A DNA stretch of 64,000 nt, taken from contig JAEUJW010000007.1 of assembly GCA_016793465.1 (NCBI GenBank), positions 1 to 64,000 on the forward strand. The letters run 5' to 3'. Of this stretch, positions 40,183-50,126 are shown in pieces; the stretch's first letter is position 1; each line of letters opens with the position of its first letter. The notes beneath the pieces were generated by a model. It had not been told where the DNA came from. It ran no database searches and worked only from the letters and a program-made list of their open reading frames with translations. The translations under genes and the position numbers were made by a program. This DNA comes from Myxococcales bacterium. GTDB taxonomy: Bacteria > Myxococcota > Polyangia > Nannocystales > Nannocystaceae.

Positions 40183-43100
40183 GTGAAACTCTGCATGCGC
40201 TTGCACGACCGCAAGAGCCCGACGTTGCTTGTCACCCTCGCAACGATCGGGATCGGTGTATCCGAAACCCAGGCCGCCGGCCCCCGCGACTACGAAGGCC
40301 CCCAGGGCTGGTCGCAAGACGGCGCCGAAACCATCACCGTCCCACCGGCCGCTCCGCCGAGCGACGCAACGACCGAGACGCCACCGGCCGAGGGCGACTT
40401 CCCCGTCGAGGACGAGACCCCGACAGCGCCCGCCGCGCCCGCTGCCCCACCGCCCGAAGAAGAGGGCGGCTGCGCCGACGGCGACTTCTGCGTCGAGGAC
40501 CTGACCACCGACGAAGAAGCCCTCAAGAAGGAGATGGCCCCCAAGGCCGCGCCGAAGCTCGCCGGTCCGTCCGGCACGATCGACGGCCGCATCCTCGACG
40601 CGACGAGCGGCTCGCCGTTGATCGGCGTCAACGTCACCGTCGTCGGCACCGACCATAAGACGAAGACCGACATCGACGGCCGCTACAGCCTCCCGGTCCC
40701 GCCCGGCACCTACCAGGTGCGCATCTGGTACGACGCCTACGAGGGCATGACGATCAGCGGCGTCACCGTCGCCAAGGACGAGGCCGCCACCGTCAGCCGC
40801 GAACTCAAACCGATCGCCGGCATGACCCAGACGGTCGCCGTCACCGCCGAGATTAATAAGGAGAGCGCGGCCGGCAAGCTCGTCGAGCGCAAGAAGTCGG
40901 TCGCCGCGCGCGACATGATGAGCCGCGAGGACATCCGTCGCTCGGGCGGCGGGGCCACCAGCGCCGTCGCGCGGCGCATCGTCGGCAGCACGATCGTCGG
41001 CGACCGCTTCCTGTTCGTCCGCGGCCTCGGTCACCGCTACGGCAACACCCTGTTCGACGGCGCCCGCCTGCCGAGCCCCGACCCCAACCTCCGCACTGTC
41101 CCGCTCGACATCTTCCCGTCGGGCGCGCTCGCGGCGATCAACGTCCAGAAGACCGCGACCCCTGACGTGCCCGCCGACTTCACCGGCGCCTCGGTCCAGC
41201 TCGAGAGCCGCGAGACCCCCGACAAGTGGCTGTTTCAGGTCGACGCCCGCTTCGGCGTCAACACCAACACCAGCTTCCGCCCCGGCCTCGGCGGCGACCG
41301 CTTCGGCGGCGACAACGCGACCTTCGGCAACCTCCAGCGCGACCTCCCGTCCGCGTTCAGCACCGACAAGCCGATCCGCTTCGGCGACTTCACGCCGGCC
41401 CAGCTCGAGAAGCTCGGCGAGTCGATCCCCTCGCTGAGCACCGCGATCCGGCGCCGCACCGCCATGCCGAACTTCGGCGCCGGCGTGCAGCTCGGCAACA
41501 CGTTTAAACCGTGGGGCACCCGCCTCGGCTTCCTCGGCTTCCTCAACTACCAGAACAACACGCTCACCCTCGACGAGACCTACAGGATCTACAACGTCAC
41601 CGCGCCCGAGGGTCAGGACCCCTCGCAGGCCGGGGCCTTCCCGCTCAACACGCGCAACCCCGACGTCGACCTCCAGGGCACCAAGACCACCCAGAACGTC
41701 CAGGCCTCCGCCGTCGGTTTAATTAAGTGGAAGTTCAACGATCACAACCGCATCAACCTGCTCGCCAGCTACACGCGTGACGCCGACAACGAGACGCGCC
41801 AGCTCGAGGGCCGCCTGCGCACCACCTGCGGCGAGCAGTTCCAGTGCCGCAACACTCGCCTGCGCTACATCATGCGCTCGATCCTCCTGACCCGGCTCGG
41901 CGGCAAGCACGAGATCCCCGCGGCCAGGGGCTTCACGATCGAGTGGTTCGGCGCCTACGCCCAGGCCCGCCAGGACGACCCGCTCCTGCGCGAGATGCTG
42001 TTCTACCGCCGCGACGACGCCTCGCCCGACGACCGCAACTGGAACGTCTTTAATAATGAGTCGGGCAAGTTCCAGTTCTTCAGCCTGCGCGACAACGTCG
42101 GCAACGGCGCCCTCGACTTCACCGCCCCGTTCAAGCAGTGGGGCCAGCTCGACGCCCGCTTCAAGTTCGGCGGCTGGGCCGAGGTCAAGCGCCGCACCTT
42201 CACCGCGCGCACCCTCGACTTCGAGGTCCGCAACCCGTCCGCCACTCAGTTCGCGCCGTCCGGCACCGGCGACATCATCAACCCCTCGACGATCGGCGGC
42301 GGCACCGCGGCCGACACCGAGCCGTTCGTGCTCAGCGAGAAGACCCGCCCCGGCGGCCAGGACTCCTACCGCGGCAAGCAGGAGGTGTTCGCCGGCTACG
42401 CCATGCTCGACCTCCCGCTGGTCCGCTGGCTGCGCCTCGTCGGCGGCGCCCGCGTCGAGGCCAACCGCATCGCCGTCGAGCCGTTCGATCTGTTCACCGG
42501 GGTCGTCAACGCCGACAAGCTCTCGCAGATCAAGACGGTCAACGTGCTGCCCTCGGCCAGCCTGATCTTCGCGGTGCGCAAGGACATGAACGTCCGCCTC
42601 GTCGGCGCCCAGACGGTCGCCCGCCCCGAGTTCCGCGAGCTCGCCCCGTTCGTGTTCACCGACTTCGCCGGCGGCTTCAGCGTCCAGGGCGAGCCCAACC
42701 TGAAGCCCACCAAGGTGTGGAACGCCGACCTGCGTTGGGAGTGGTTCCCGAGCGCCAACGAGGTCGTCGCCGTCAGCGCCTTCTACAAGCACTTCGACTC
42801 GCCGATCGAGCGCATGATCGCCACCAGCCCGCGCCTCATCACCTGGCGCAACCCCGACGCCGCCAACAACGTCGGCGTCGAGCTCGAGGCGCGCAAGAAC
42901 CTCGAGTTCATCCACAAGTCGATGCGCGACCTCTCGCTCGGCTTCAACTTCGCCTACATCTACTCGCGCGTCGTCATCGGCGAGCCGAAGCAGGGCGACA
43001 TCCTCGCGCCGACCTCGTCGGTGCGCCCGCTCGAGGGCCAGTCGCCCTACGTGCTCAACCTCTACCTCGGCTACGACAACGACCGCAGCGGCACCAACGT

Positions 43101-43356
43101 GCGCGCGCTGTTCAACACCTTCGGCCGCCGCATCGCGTTCGTCGGCGGCAACCACCTGCCCGACGTCTACGACCTGCCGGTCCACACCCTCGACCTCACG
43201 TTCTCCCAGCGCGTGGCCAAGGGCCTGTCGGTCTCGCTGAACGCCTTCAACCTGCTCAACTGGCGCCAGCGTCAGGTCCTCGGCGAGAACGACGACATCT
43301 TCTACTCGACGCGCCGCGGCGTGTTCTTCCTGCTCGGCCTCAGCTATGCGATCTGA
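40183..43356 (+). CDS. TonB-dependent outer-membrane receptor with CarboxypepD-reg-like domain
   Basis: The 1057-residue protein has a signal-like start, a Pro/Glu-rich segment (40-125), a carboxypeptidase-regulatory-like beta domain (GTIDGRILDATSGSPLIGVN at about 126), a plug domain (near 240-340, with VRGLGHRYGNTLFDGARLPS), and a long barrel ending FFLLGLSYAI with a C-terminal aliphatic residue. It is the receptor powered by the adjacent TonB-ExbBD. Substrate cannot be read from sequence; the next gene is a beta-helix-like lipoprotein. A/T islands occur at 40850, 41503, 41717 and 42049. Confidence 0.92.
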   Translation: MKLCMRLHDRKSPTLLVTLATIGIGVSETQAAGPRDYEGPQGWSQDGAETITVPPAAPPSDATTETPPAEGDFPVEDETPTAPAAPAAPPPEEEGGCADGDFCVEDLTTDEEALKKEMAPKAAPKLAGPSGTIDGRILDATSGSPLIGVNVTVVGTDHKTKTDIDGRYSLPVPPGTYQVRIWYDAYEGMTISGVTVAKDEAATVSRELKPIAGMTQTVAVTAEINKESAAGKLVERKKSVAARDMMSREDIRRSGGGATSAVARRIVGSTIVGDRFLFVRGLGHRYGNTLFDGARLPSPDPNLRTVPLDIFPSGALAAINVQKTATPDVPADFTGASVQLESRETPDKWLFQVDARFGVNTNTSFRPGLGGDRFGGDNATFGNLQRDLPSAFSTDKPIRFGDFTPAQLEKLGESIPSLSTAIRRRTAMPNFGAGVQLGNTFKPWGTRLGFLGFLNYQNNTLTLDETYRIYNVTAPEGQDPSQAGAFPLNTRNPDVDLQGTKTTQNVQASAVGLIKWKFNDHNRINLLASYTRDADNETRQLEGRLRTTCGEQFQCRNTRLRYIMRSILLTRLGGKHEIPAARGFTIEWFGAYAQARQDDPLLREMLFYRRDDASPDDRNWNVFNNESGKFQFFSLRDNVGNGALDFTAPFKQWGQLDARFKFGGWAEVKRRTFTARTLDFEVRNPSATQFAPSGTGDIINPSTIGGGTAADTEPFVLSEKTRPGGQDSYRGKQEVFAGYAMLDLPLVRWLRLVGGARVEANRIAVEPFDLFTGVVNADKLSQIKTVNVLPSASLIFAVRKDMNVRLVGAQTVARPEFRELAPFVFTDFAGGFSVQGEPNLKPTKVWNADLRWEWFPSANEVVAVSAFYKHFDSPIERMIATSPRLITWRNPDAANNVGVELEARKNLEFIHKSMRDLSLGFNFAYIYSRVVIGEPKQGDILAPTSSVRPLEGQSPYVLNLYLGYDNDRSGTNVRALFNTFGRRIAFVGGNHLPDVYDLPVHTLDLTFSQRVAKGLSVSLNAFNLLNWRQRQVLGENDDIFYSTRRGVFFLLGLSYAI

Positions 43357-43456
43357 CCGTCACATCGCTTCGAGAGAAAGTCGCGCGGGTGTCACGGTCG
43401 CTTCGAACCCGCGTCACCTCCCCCGGATAGAAGCTAAGCACCTGGAACTGCAAGCG

Positions 43457-44806
43457 ATGAAAAACGACGCCATGAAGAGACTCACCATGTTCGCTGGCTA
43501 CGTGTCCCTGGTCGCGGCGCTGGTCGCCTGCGACAGCGGCTCCGGCAACGACGAGGGCAACGACGAGGGCGACTCGGCCAGCGGCGAGGAGGTCTGCGAC
43601 AGCGAGATCAGCGGGACCATCGAGACCGACACCCGCTGGACCTGCGACCACACCCTGAGCGGCATCGTCACCTTCAAGGGCGGCGTGACCCTCACCATCG
43701 ATCCGGGCGTGACGATCAAGGGCGACTCCGGCAGCGCGCTCGTCATCGGCCGCGGCTCCAAGCTCGTCGCCGAGGGCACCGCTGACGCCCCCATCGTCTT
43801 CACCTCGAGCAACCCCGAGGGCTCGCGCGCCCGCGGCGACTGGGGCGGCGTCGTCCTCCTCGGCGAGGCCCCCAATAACCTCCAGACCGGCACCGGCGCC
43901 GCCGAGGGCCTCGACGCCAACAACCCCGACTACCAGTACGGCGGCGACAAGACCGACTCCAACTGCGGCTCGCTCAAGTACGTCCGCGTCGAGTTCGCCG
44001 GCTTCGAGCTCACCAAGGACAACGAGCTCAACGCCATCACCTTCTACTCGTGCGGCACCGCCACCCAGGTCGACTACGTCCAGGCCCACATGGGCGCGGA
44101 CGACGGCATCGAGGCCTTCGGCGGCAACTGGGCCGGCAAGCACATCGTCCTCAGCGGCGCGCTCGACGACGCCTTCGACGCCGACCAGGGCTTCACCGGC
44201 AGCATGCAGTACGTGTTCATCCACCAGGACCCGGCGACCGCCAACTACGGGTTCGAGTGGTCGAACCAGAAGGACAACCTCGACGCCACGCCGCGCACCC
44301 ACCCGGTCGTCTCGAACGTCACGTTCATCGGCTCCGGCACGGCCGCCTCGCCGATCGTCACGACCAGCAGCGCGCTCAAGCTGAAGGAAGGCTCGGCCGG
44401 CGAGGTCCACAACGCGATCCTCACCTACTCGTACAACGCCGCGATCGAGCTGACCGAGGAGGCCACCGAGAAGGTCGCCGACGCCGGTGAGATCGCCATC
44501 GACAACACCCTCCTGTTCAAGAACTCGATCGTCGACGGCGGCGCCAGCCCCTACAAGGGCAGCGACGGCTCGACCTGGGACGTCAAGGGGTTCGTCGAGG
44601 CCGCCGCCAACAACAACCACATCGACGTCGACCCCAAGCTGCGCAGCACCGCCTGGGGCTCGCCCGACATCGCCCCCGCCGCCGACTCGCCGGTGCTCGG
44701 CGCCGGCCGCCCGGTCGCCGGCCTCGAGGCCACCGACTACCTCGGTGCCGTCAAGGACGAGGCCAGCGACTGGACCCGTGGCTGGACCAACTTCGCCGTC
44801 AACTGA
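43457..44806 (+). CDS. Beta-helix-like lipoprotein, partner of the TonB-dependent receptor
   Basis: The 449-residue protein has a lipoprotein signal (FAGYVSLVAALVAC), an Asp/Glu/Gly linker, then strand turns such as GIVTFKGGVTLTIDPGVTIKG and LVIGRGSKLVAEGTADAPI that look like right-handed parallel beta-helix. Several cysteines are conserved-looking. Proteins of this type are often encoded next to TonB-dependent receptors in Proteobacteria and Bacteroidota; a role in binding the substrate at the cell surface is inferred. The ATG at 43457 is chosen; 43472 is possible. Confidence 0.8.
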   Translation: MKNDAMKRLTMFAGYVSLVAALVACDSGSGNDEGNDEGDSASGEEVCDSEISGTIETDTRWTCDHTLSGIVTFKGGVTLTIDPGVTIKGDSGSALVIGRGSKLVAEGTADAPIVFTSSNPEGSRARGDWGGVVLLGEAPNNLQTGTGAAEGLDANNPDYQYGGDKTDSNCGSLKYVRVEFAGFELTKDNELNAITFYSCGTATQVDYVQAHMGADDGIEAFGGNWAGKHIVLSGALDDAFDADQGFTGSMQYVFIHQDPATANYGFEWSNQKDNLDATPRTHPVVSNVTFIGSGTAASPIVTTSSALKLKEGSAGEVHNAILTYSYNAAIELTEEATEKVADAGEIAIDNTLLFKNSIVDGGASPYKGSDGSTWDVKGFVEAAANNNHIDVDPKLRSTAWGSPDIAPAADSPVLGAGRPVAGLEATDYLGAVKDEASDWTRGWTNFAVN

Positions 44807-44871
44807 AAGCACCCGCCGCTCGCCCGCCGGCCCCCGGCGGGCACCCCTGACCTTCCATGCTCGGAGACACC

Positions 44872-45579
44872 ATGTCCGGCACGATCCTCCTCGTCGACGA
44901 TGAACAGGATCTGATCGAGACCCTGCGCTACGCGCTCGAGCGCGAGGGCTACTCCACCCTCGCCGCCCGCAACGGCGCCGCGGCCATGGGCTTCCTCGGT
45001 CAGACCCGCGTCCCCGACCTCGTCCTGCTCGACTGGATGCTGCCCGACATGGCCGGCACCGAGGTCTGCCGCCAGCTCCGCACCGGCGAGCGCACGCGCG
45101 GCATCCCGGTGATCATGATCAGCGCCCGCGGCGAGGAGATCGACCGCGTCGTCGGCTTCGAGATCGGCGCCGACGACTACGTGACCAAGCCGTTTAGCGT
45201 GCGCGAGCTGCTGCTGCGCATCAAGGCCATCCTCCGCCGCCGCCACAACGACGCCGCCAACGATTCCGAGGCCCAGTGGGGCAACCTCCGCGTCGACTTC
45301 GAGGGCCATCAGGTCTGGGTCGACGACCAGCGCGTCACCCTCACCGCCCTCGAGTTCCGCCTCCTCACCACCCTGCTCACCCGCCGCGGCCGCGTCCAGA
45401 CCCGCGAGATGCTGCTCAGCGACGTCTGGTCGGTGCAGGTCGACGTCACCACCCGCACCGTCGACACCCACGTCCAGCGCCTACGCAAGAAGCTCGGCGT
45501 CGCCGGCCAGTACATCGAGACCCTCCGCGGCGTCGGCTACCGCTTCCTCGTGGGTGCGCCCGGCACCGCCTCGGTGTAG
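44872..45579 (+). CDS. OmpR/PhoB-family response regulator
   Basis: The 235-residue protein has a receiver domain (LLVDDEQDLIETL, DLVLLDWMLPDMAG with the phosphoacceptor aspartate, VIMISARGEE, DDYVTKPF) and a winged-helix DNA-binding domain (LTALEFRLLTTLL, TRTVDTHVQRLRKKLG, IETLRGVGYRF). The DWMLPDMAG and winged-helix words closely recall PhoB. GGAG stands before the ATG at 44872. No sensor kinase is adjacent. It probably regulates the uptake operon; a phosphate signal is only suggested. Confidence 0.9.
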   Translation: MSGTILLVDDEQDLIETLRYALEREGYSTLAARNGAAAMGFLGQTRVPDLVLLDWMLPDMAGTEVCRQLRTGERTRGIPVIMISARGEEIDRVVGFEIGADDYVTKPFSVRELLLRIKAILRRRHNDAANDSEAQWGNLRVDFEGHQVWVDDQRVTLTALEFRLLTTLLTRRGRVQTREMLLSDVWSVQVDVTTRTVDTHVQRLRKKLGVAGQYIETLRGVGYRFLVGAPGTASV

Positions 45580-45588
45580 CCTCGCCGG

Positions 45589-46596
45589 GTGTCCTCCGAC
45601 GCCCTGACGATCGACCACGTCCGCGCCGCCGCCATCCGCCTCGCCGGCAAGATCTGGCCGACCCCGGTGATCCGCTGCCCCGCGCTCGACGACCTCGCCG
45701 AGCGCTCGCTGTTTTTAAAGGCCGAGAACCTCCAGCGCATCGGCGCCTTCAAGGCCCGCGGGGCCCTCCACGCCGTCGCCCGCCTCGACCCCGCCGTGCG
45801 CGCCCGCGGCATCGTCACCTACAGCTCCGGCAACCACGCCCAGGCCGTCGCCCTCGCCGCCCGCGAGTTTAATGTTCCCGCCTGGATCGCCATGCCCGTC
45901 GACGCGCCATTAATTAAAATCGCCGGCGTGCGGGCCCTCGGCGCCCACGTCGTGTTCGCCGGCACCACCTCCGAGGACCGTCACAAGGCCGCGCTCGCCC
46001 TGTCCGCCGAGCACGACGCCGTGATCATCGAGCCCTTCGATCACCCCGACATCGTCGCCGGTCAAGCCACCGCCACCCTCGAGCTCTGCGAGCACGTGCT
46101 CGCGACCACCGGCGAGCCGCTCGACGCGCTCGTGGTCCCCGTCGGCGGCGGCGGCCTCATCGCCGGCGCGGGCCTCGTCGCCGAGGCGCTCGGCGTCCCG
46201 CTCTACTCGGCCGAGCCCTCGACCTGCAACGCCATGGCCGCCTCGCTGGCCGCCGGCGAGCGCGTGCCCGTGCCGCCCGGACCGACCCTCGCTGACGGCC
46301 TGAAGCCCACCCGCGTCGGCGCCCTGAACTTCGCGATCGCCCGGCGCACCGTCACCGGCAGCCGCGAGGTCGAGGACGACGAGCTCGGCCGCGCCCTCGT
46401 CCGCTTGCTCCTCCACGCCAAGGTCCTCGTCGAGCCCTCCGGCGCCGCCGCCCTCGCGGTCGCCCTCCGCGGCCCCTCCACAGACCGCGCGCCCACCAGC
46501 GGCGTTCCCGGTCGCCGCGTCGGTGTGCTCCTGTCCGGCGGCAACGTCAGCCCGGCCCTCGTCGCCGAGCTGCTCACCCGCCACGCCGACGCCTGA
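45589..46596 (+). CDS. Serine/threonine dehydratase family enzyme
   Basis: The 335-residue fold-type II PLP enzyme has [18 protein letters not shown] (PLP lysine in FKARG), [27 protein letters not shown] (phosphate loop) and LLSGGNVSP. It deaminates threonine or serine to a 2-oxo acid, or racemises serine. The regulatory ACT domain of biosynthetic IlvA is absent, so a catabolic-type enzyme is likelier. Start is GTG at 45589, ten bases after the regulator. Strong A/T islands lie at 45713, 45868 and 45911. Confidence 0.88.
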   Translation: MSSDALTIDHVRAAAIRLAGKIWPTPVIRCPALDDLAERSLFLKAENLQRIGAFKARGALHAVARLDPAVRARGIVTYSSGNHAQAVALAAREFNVPAWIAMPVDAPLIKIAGVRALGAHVVFAGTTSEDRHKAALALSAEHDAVIIEPFDHPDIVAGQATATLELCEHVLATTGEPLDALVVPVGGGGLIAGAGLVAEALGVPLYSAEPSTCNAMAASLAAGERVPVPPGPTLADGLKPTRVGALNFAIARRTVTGSREVEDDELGRALVRLLLHAKVLVEPSGAAALAVALRGPSTDRAPTSGVPGRRVGVLLSGGNVSPALVAELLTRHADA

Positions 46597-46606
46597 CCGA
46601 ACCGAC

Positions 46607-47797
46607 ATGTCCCTCCGGCCCTGTCCCATCCACCCTGTCCTTCAGGCCATCCTCTGCGGCGCCCTGGCCTGCGGCGCCGCGCCCGCGCCCGCCGCACCCG
46701 CGCCCGCCCCGACCGCCCCCGCGCCCCCGCCGGACGACGCCGCCGTCGAGGCTCGCCGCCTCGCCGAGCTCACCCACCACGTCGTCACCGCCGACCGCAT
46801 CACCTACAGCTACCTGCTGCTCGTGTCCAGCCCGGTCGCCGCCCCGACCCGTGAGGAGCTCGACAAGCTCGTCGTCGCCGCCTTCCCCGACAACCTCGAG
46901 GACCCCGAGGTCGACCTCCTGCGCGGCCTGCTCGCCGCCGCGCCGCAGGGCGACACCCCCGCGAGCCCGGAGAACCGCGACAACGGCCGTCGCGCGAGCG
47001 ACCTCCTCGGCCTCGAGGTCGAGGCCTTCCCGCTCGCCCCAGCGAAGGGCCCGCGCCTCATCGATATCAAAGTCCTCGACGACCCCGACCTCACCCGCGA
47101 CCTCACGCCCGTCGAGCGCGCCTCGCTGCCGACGCGCACCGCCGTGATCGTGCTGCGCGCTCAGTACCGCAACCAGCACGCCGTCCGCGGCCTGCGCCTG
47201 CTGCAGACCCTGACCCGCGTCGTCGCCGATCGCCAGGGCGCCCTGATCCACGATCCCGACACCCTGGAGACCGTCGGCCCCGCGACCTTCAACGAGCGCC
47301 GCCTGCAGACCAGCCTCGGCAACGTCGCCGATCAGATCCCCGTGATCCCATTCGAAGACCCGCAGCGCCCCGGCAAGGTCCGCCTCGCGACCCGCGGCAT
47401 GCGCCGCTTCGGCAGCGTCGACCTCGAGCTGTCCGGCCTCGCGGGAGATCTCACCGTCCTCCAGCGCGCCACGTTCTTCATCCACGGCCTCGTCCACGTG
47501 CTCATCGGCCTCGGCGAGCTCGACGAGTCCGGGTTGGCCGTCGAGCTCCCGGAGATCCTCCCGGTCCACCATCGCGACTGCGTGTCTGCGTACGCGGGCC
47601 GCCCCGGCTCCCTCCCTCGCTGCGCAGCCTGTCCCGAGTTCGTCGAAGTTCACCTCGTCGAGCGCGCTCCCGAACCACACGACCCCGTCGGCCACATCGT
47701 CGCCCGCATCGTCGCACCTCGCAGCACCAGCGACGCCCCCGCCTACGACCAACCTACCTGGGCCCACGAGGCCCTCACGCGCCTGTTCGGCCCGTGA
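46607..47797 (+). CDS. Hypothetical lipoprotein
   Basis: The 396-residue protein has a lipoprotein-type signal (HPVLQAILCGALAC), a Pro/Ala linker and a soluble domain. FFIHGLVHVLIGLGE with two histidines and a late CRAACPEF-like cysteine pair (CAAC) are the only notable points. No family is recognised. It lies 10 bp after the dehydratase gene and may be cotranscribed. Confidence 0.6.
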   Translation: MSLRPCPIHPVLQAILCGALACGAAPAPAAPAPAPTAPAPPPDDAAVEARRLAELTHHVVTADRITYSYLLLVSSPVAAPTREELDKLVVAAFPDNLEDPEVDLLRGLLAAAPQGDTPASPENRDNGRRASDLLGLEVEAFPLAPAKGPRLIDIKVLDDPDLTRDLTPVERASLPTRTAVIVLRAQYRNQHAVRGLRLLQTLTRVVADRQGALIHDPDTLETVGPATFNERRLQTSLGNVADQIPVIPFEDPQRPGKVRLATRGMRRFGSVDLELSGLAGDLTVLQRATFFIHGLVHVLIGLGELDESGLAVELPEILPVHHRDCVSAYAGRPGSLPRCAACPEFVEVHLVERAPEPHDPVGHIVARIVAPRSTSDAPAYDQPTWAHEALTRLFGP

Positions 47798-47884
47798 TGG
47801 CACTCCCCACCCCCGACCGATATACTGGTCGATAAGCCACTTATTTGGCGCCTCGCGCGCCTCTCTTAACCTTGAGGCTACAAC

Positions 47885-49534
47885 ATGTCCCCCTTGCGCT
47901 GCTCCTGGGCTGCGCGGCTGCCAGACCCCCTTCGCGCCCCGCTCGCCCTCTTCATTCTCCTCGCCGCCTGTTCCTCCGCCGACACCGGCGCGAACGAGGG
48001 CTCCTCGTCGTCGAACGATTCTTCCCCGCAGTCCTCCGCCAGCGGCGGCGGCGGCGGTGACGACACCGCGAAGGGCGGCTCCGACGAGGGCACCGGCGTG
48101 CCCGACAGCGCGGGCGGCAGCGACGAGGGCAGCACCTCCTCCGAGTCCCCCGACCCGAGCAGCCCGCCCCCCGACGAGCCCCGTCCCGATCCCGAACCCG
48201 GCACCGACGACGTCGTCGAGTCCGAGTTCCCCTTCATCCCCGGCTGCGACACCGAGCACCCGCTGCAGCTGCAGCTGCGCACGTTCGACGCCGGCGCCTC
48301 TTCCTCGCCCGCGCAGGTCCGCGACGCCGCGCTCGGCAACTGGGTCTCGCTGACCGGCATCGGCATCCGCGCGTGGGAATTTTTTAACTACTACACGTTC
48401 GACTACCCGGCCGCCGACCTGCCCGGCAACCTCGTGATCACCCCCGGCCTCGAGCAGGACGGCGACGAGTACGTGCTGCAGATCGGCGTGCGCACCCACG
48501 TTCTCCCGGCCGAGCAGCGCCCGCCGGTGCGACTCACGCTCGCGCTCGACAACTCGGGCTCGATGGAAGGCAAGCCGCTCGAGCTCATGCGCGCGACCGG
48601 CAAGGCGATCGCCGCCAGCCTGCGCTCCGGCGACGTTATCTCGATCGTCACCTGGAACACCAGCGAGCAGGTCATCCTCGAGTCGCACCCCGTCTCCGGC
48701 CCCGACGACCCCGCCCTGCTCGCCAAGCTCGACAACCTCGAGGTCGGCGGCAGCGCCGAATTGCTGAGCGCGCTGTCCGGCGCCTACAAGCTCGCCGAGG
48801 CCGACTACGACCCGCTCGCCTGGAACCGCGTGATCCTCGTCAGCGACGGCGGCGCCTCCGCCGACGCCGCCGACCTCGAGCTCATCGCCAGCTACCCCGA
48901 CATCGACCTCGTCGGCGTCGGCGTCGCCGACCCCGGCGTCTACCGCAGCGACCTCATGGACACCGTCGCCCACGCCGGCCGCGGCCCCTCGCTGTTCATC
49001 GGCAGCGACGCCGAGGCCAAGCGCCAGTTCGGCGAGCACTTCATCCGCCACCTCGGCTCCGCCGTCCGCGACGTCGCCCTCCACGTCGAGCTCCCCCCAG
49101 GCTTCGAACTCGTGCGCGACGACGCCGACGGCCTCATCGCCGACGCCGGCAACGGCGAACCCAGCGTCCGCCTCGCCCCCGGCGACAGCCTCGTCGTCCA
49201 CCGCCGCCTGCGCACCTGCGCGATGGAGCTGCCCGAGTCGACCAAGCTCACCGTCAAGGTCCAGTACGTCGACGAGCTCACCGACCAGCCGAAGGAGGTG
49301 TGGGCCAGCTCGACCTTCAGCTCGCTGCTCGCCGAGCACACCCCCGCCGAGGCCAAGGGCATCGCCGTCAAGGCCTACACCGCCGCCCTCGAGAAGTGGC
49401 AGACGCGCCCCGCCGAGCTCGCCGACGTGCTCGCCAAGGCCGTGTCCCTCCTCGACGACGCCCAGAAGCTGCAGCCGAACGACCCCGAGCTGGCCGAGAT
49501 GGCCGCAGTGATCGCCGTGCTGGTCGCCGAGTGA
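47885..49534 (+). CDS. VWA-domain lipoprotein (YfbK-like)
   Basis: The 549-residue protein has a lipoprotein signal ([10 protein letters not shown]), a Ser/Gly/Asp-rich linker of about 90 residues, then a block [16 protein letters not shown] typical of YfbK-type proteins and a von Willebrand A domain with an intact MIDAS start [11 protein letters not shown] near 220 and ILVSDGGAS later. It likely binds a protein partner in a metal-dependent way at the cell surface. GAGG precedes the ATG by seven bases. The 87-bp gap upstream holds a short dyad, GACCGATATACTGGTC, near 47815. Confidence 0.82.
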   Translation: MSPLRCSWAARLPDPLRAPLALFILLAACSSADTGANEGSSSSNDSSPQSSASGGGGGDDTAKGGSDEGTGVPDSAGGSDEGSTSSESPDPSSPPPDEPRPDPEPGTDDVVESEFPFIPGCDTEHPLQLQLRTFDAGASSSPAQVRDAALGNWVSLTGIGIRAWEFFNYYTFDYPAADLPGNLVITPGLEQDGDEYVLQIGVRTHVLPAEQRPPVRLTLALDNSGSMEGKPLELMRATGKAIAASLRSGDVISIVTWNTSEQVILESHPVSGPDDPALLAKLDNLEVGGSAELLSALSGAYKLAEADYDPLAWNRVILVSDGGASADAADLELIASYPDIDLVGVGVADPGVYRSDLMDTVAHAGRGPSLFIGSDAEAKRQFGEHFIRHLGSAVRDVALHVELPPGFELVRDDADGLIADAGNGEPSVRLAPGDSLVVHRRLRTCAMELPESTKLTVKVQYVDELTDQPKEVWASSTFSSLLAEHTPAEAKGIAVKAYTAALEKWQTRPAELADVLAKAVSLLDDAQKLQPNDPELAEMAAVIAVLVAE

Positions 49535-49577
49535 GCGCTCGTTCGCCGGCGCCCGTCCTGCTAGGATGCGCGCCCAT

Positions 49578-50114
49578 ATGGACGCCGCCCCGCCGCTCGT
49601 GTGGATCGACCTCGAGATGTCCGGCCTCGATCCGGACGCCTGCCAGATCCTCGAGATCGCCACGCTCATCACCGACGGCAACCTCGAGCTGATCGCCGAG
49701 GGCCCCGACATCGTCATCCACCAGCCCGACCCCGTGCTCGACGCCATGGACGCCTGGTGCACCCAGCAGCACGGCAACAGCGGCCTCACCGCGGGGGTCC
49801 GCGCCTCCACCGTCTCGCTCGCCGAGGCCGAGGCCCGCACCCTCGAGTTCGTGCGCCGCCACTGCCCGCCCGGCAAGTCGCCGCTGTGCGGCAACTCGAT
49901 CGGCCACGACCGCCGCTTCCTGATCAAGCACATGCCGCAGCTCGCCGGCTTCCTGCACTACCGCAGCGTCGACGTCTCGAGCGTCAAGGAGCTCGCCCGC
50001 CGCTGGTACCCCGACCTCGCGCCCCCGCGCAAGGGCGAGACCCACCGCGCGCTCGACGACATCCGCGAGTCGATCGCCGAGCTCCGCCACTACCGCGAGC
50101 ACATCTTCCGCTAG
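49578..50114 (+). CDS. orn: Oligoribonuclease
   Basis: Orn degrades 2-5 nt RNA and pGpG to mononucleotides. The 178-residue DEDDh exonuclease has [13 protein letters not shown] (DxE), [12 protein letters not shown] (D), and [11 protein letters not shown] (catalytic H and D). The ATG at 49578 places the conserved N-terminus at residue 1; 49566 would add four residues. It precedes the MFS gene by 12 bp. Confidence 0.95.
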   Translation: MDAAPPLVWIDLEMSGLDPDACQILEIATLITDGNLELIAEGPDIVIHQPDPVLDAMDAWCTQQHGNSGLTAGVRASTVSLAEAEARTLEFVRRHCPPGKSPLCGNSIGHDRRFLIKHMPQLAGFLHYRSVDVSSVKELARRWYPDLAPPRKGETHRALDDIRESIAELRHYREHIFR

Positions 50115-50126
50115 CCCGAGCGACGC

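Noticed and set aside
46574..49933. Very long minus-strand open frame (1119 codons)
   Set aside because: It is antisense to the lipoprotein, VWA and orn genes; long shadow frames are expected at this GC content.
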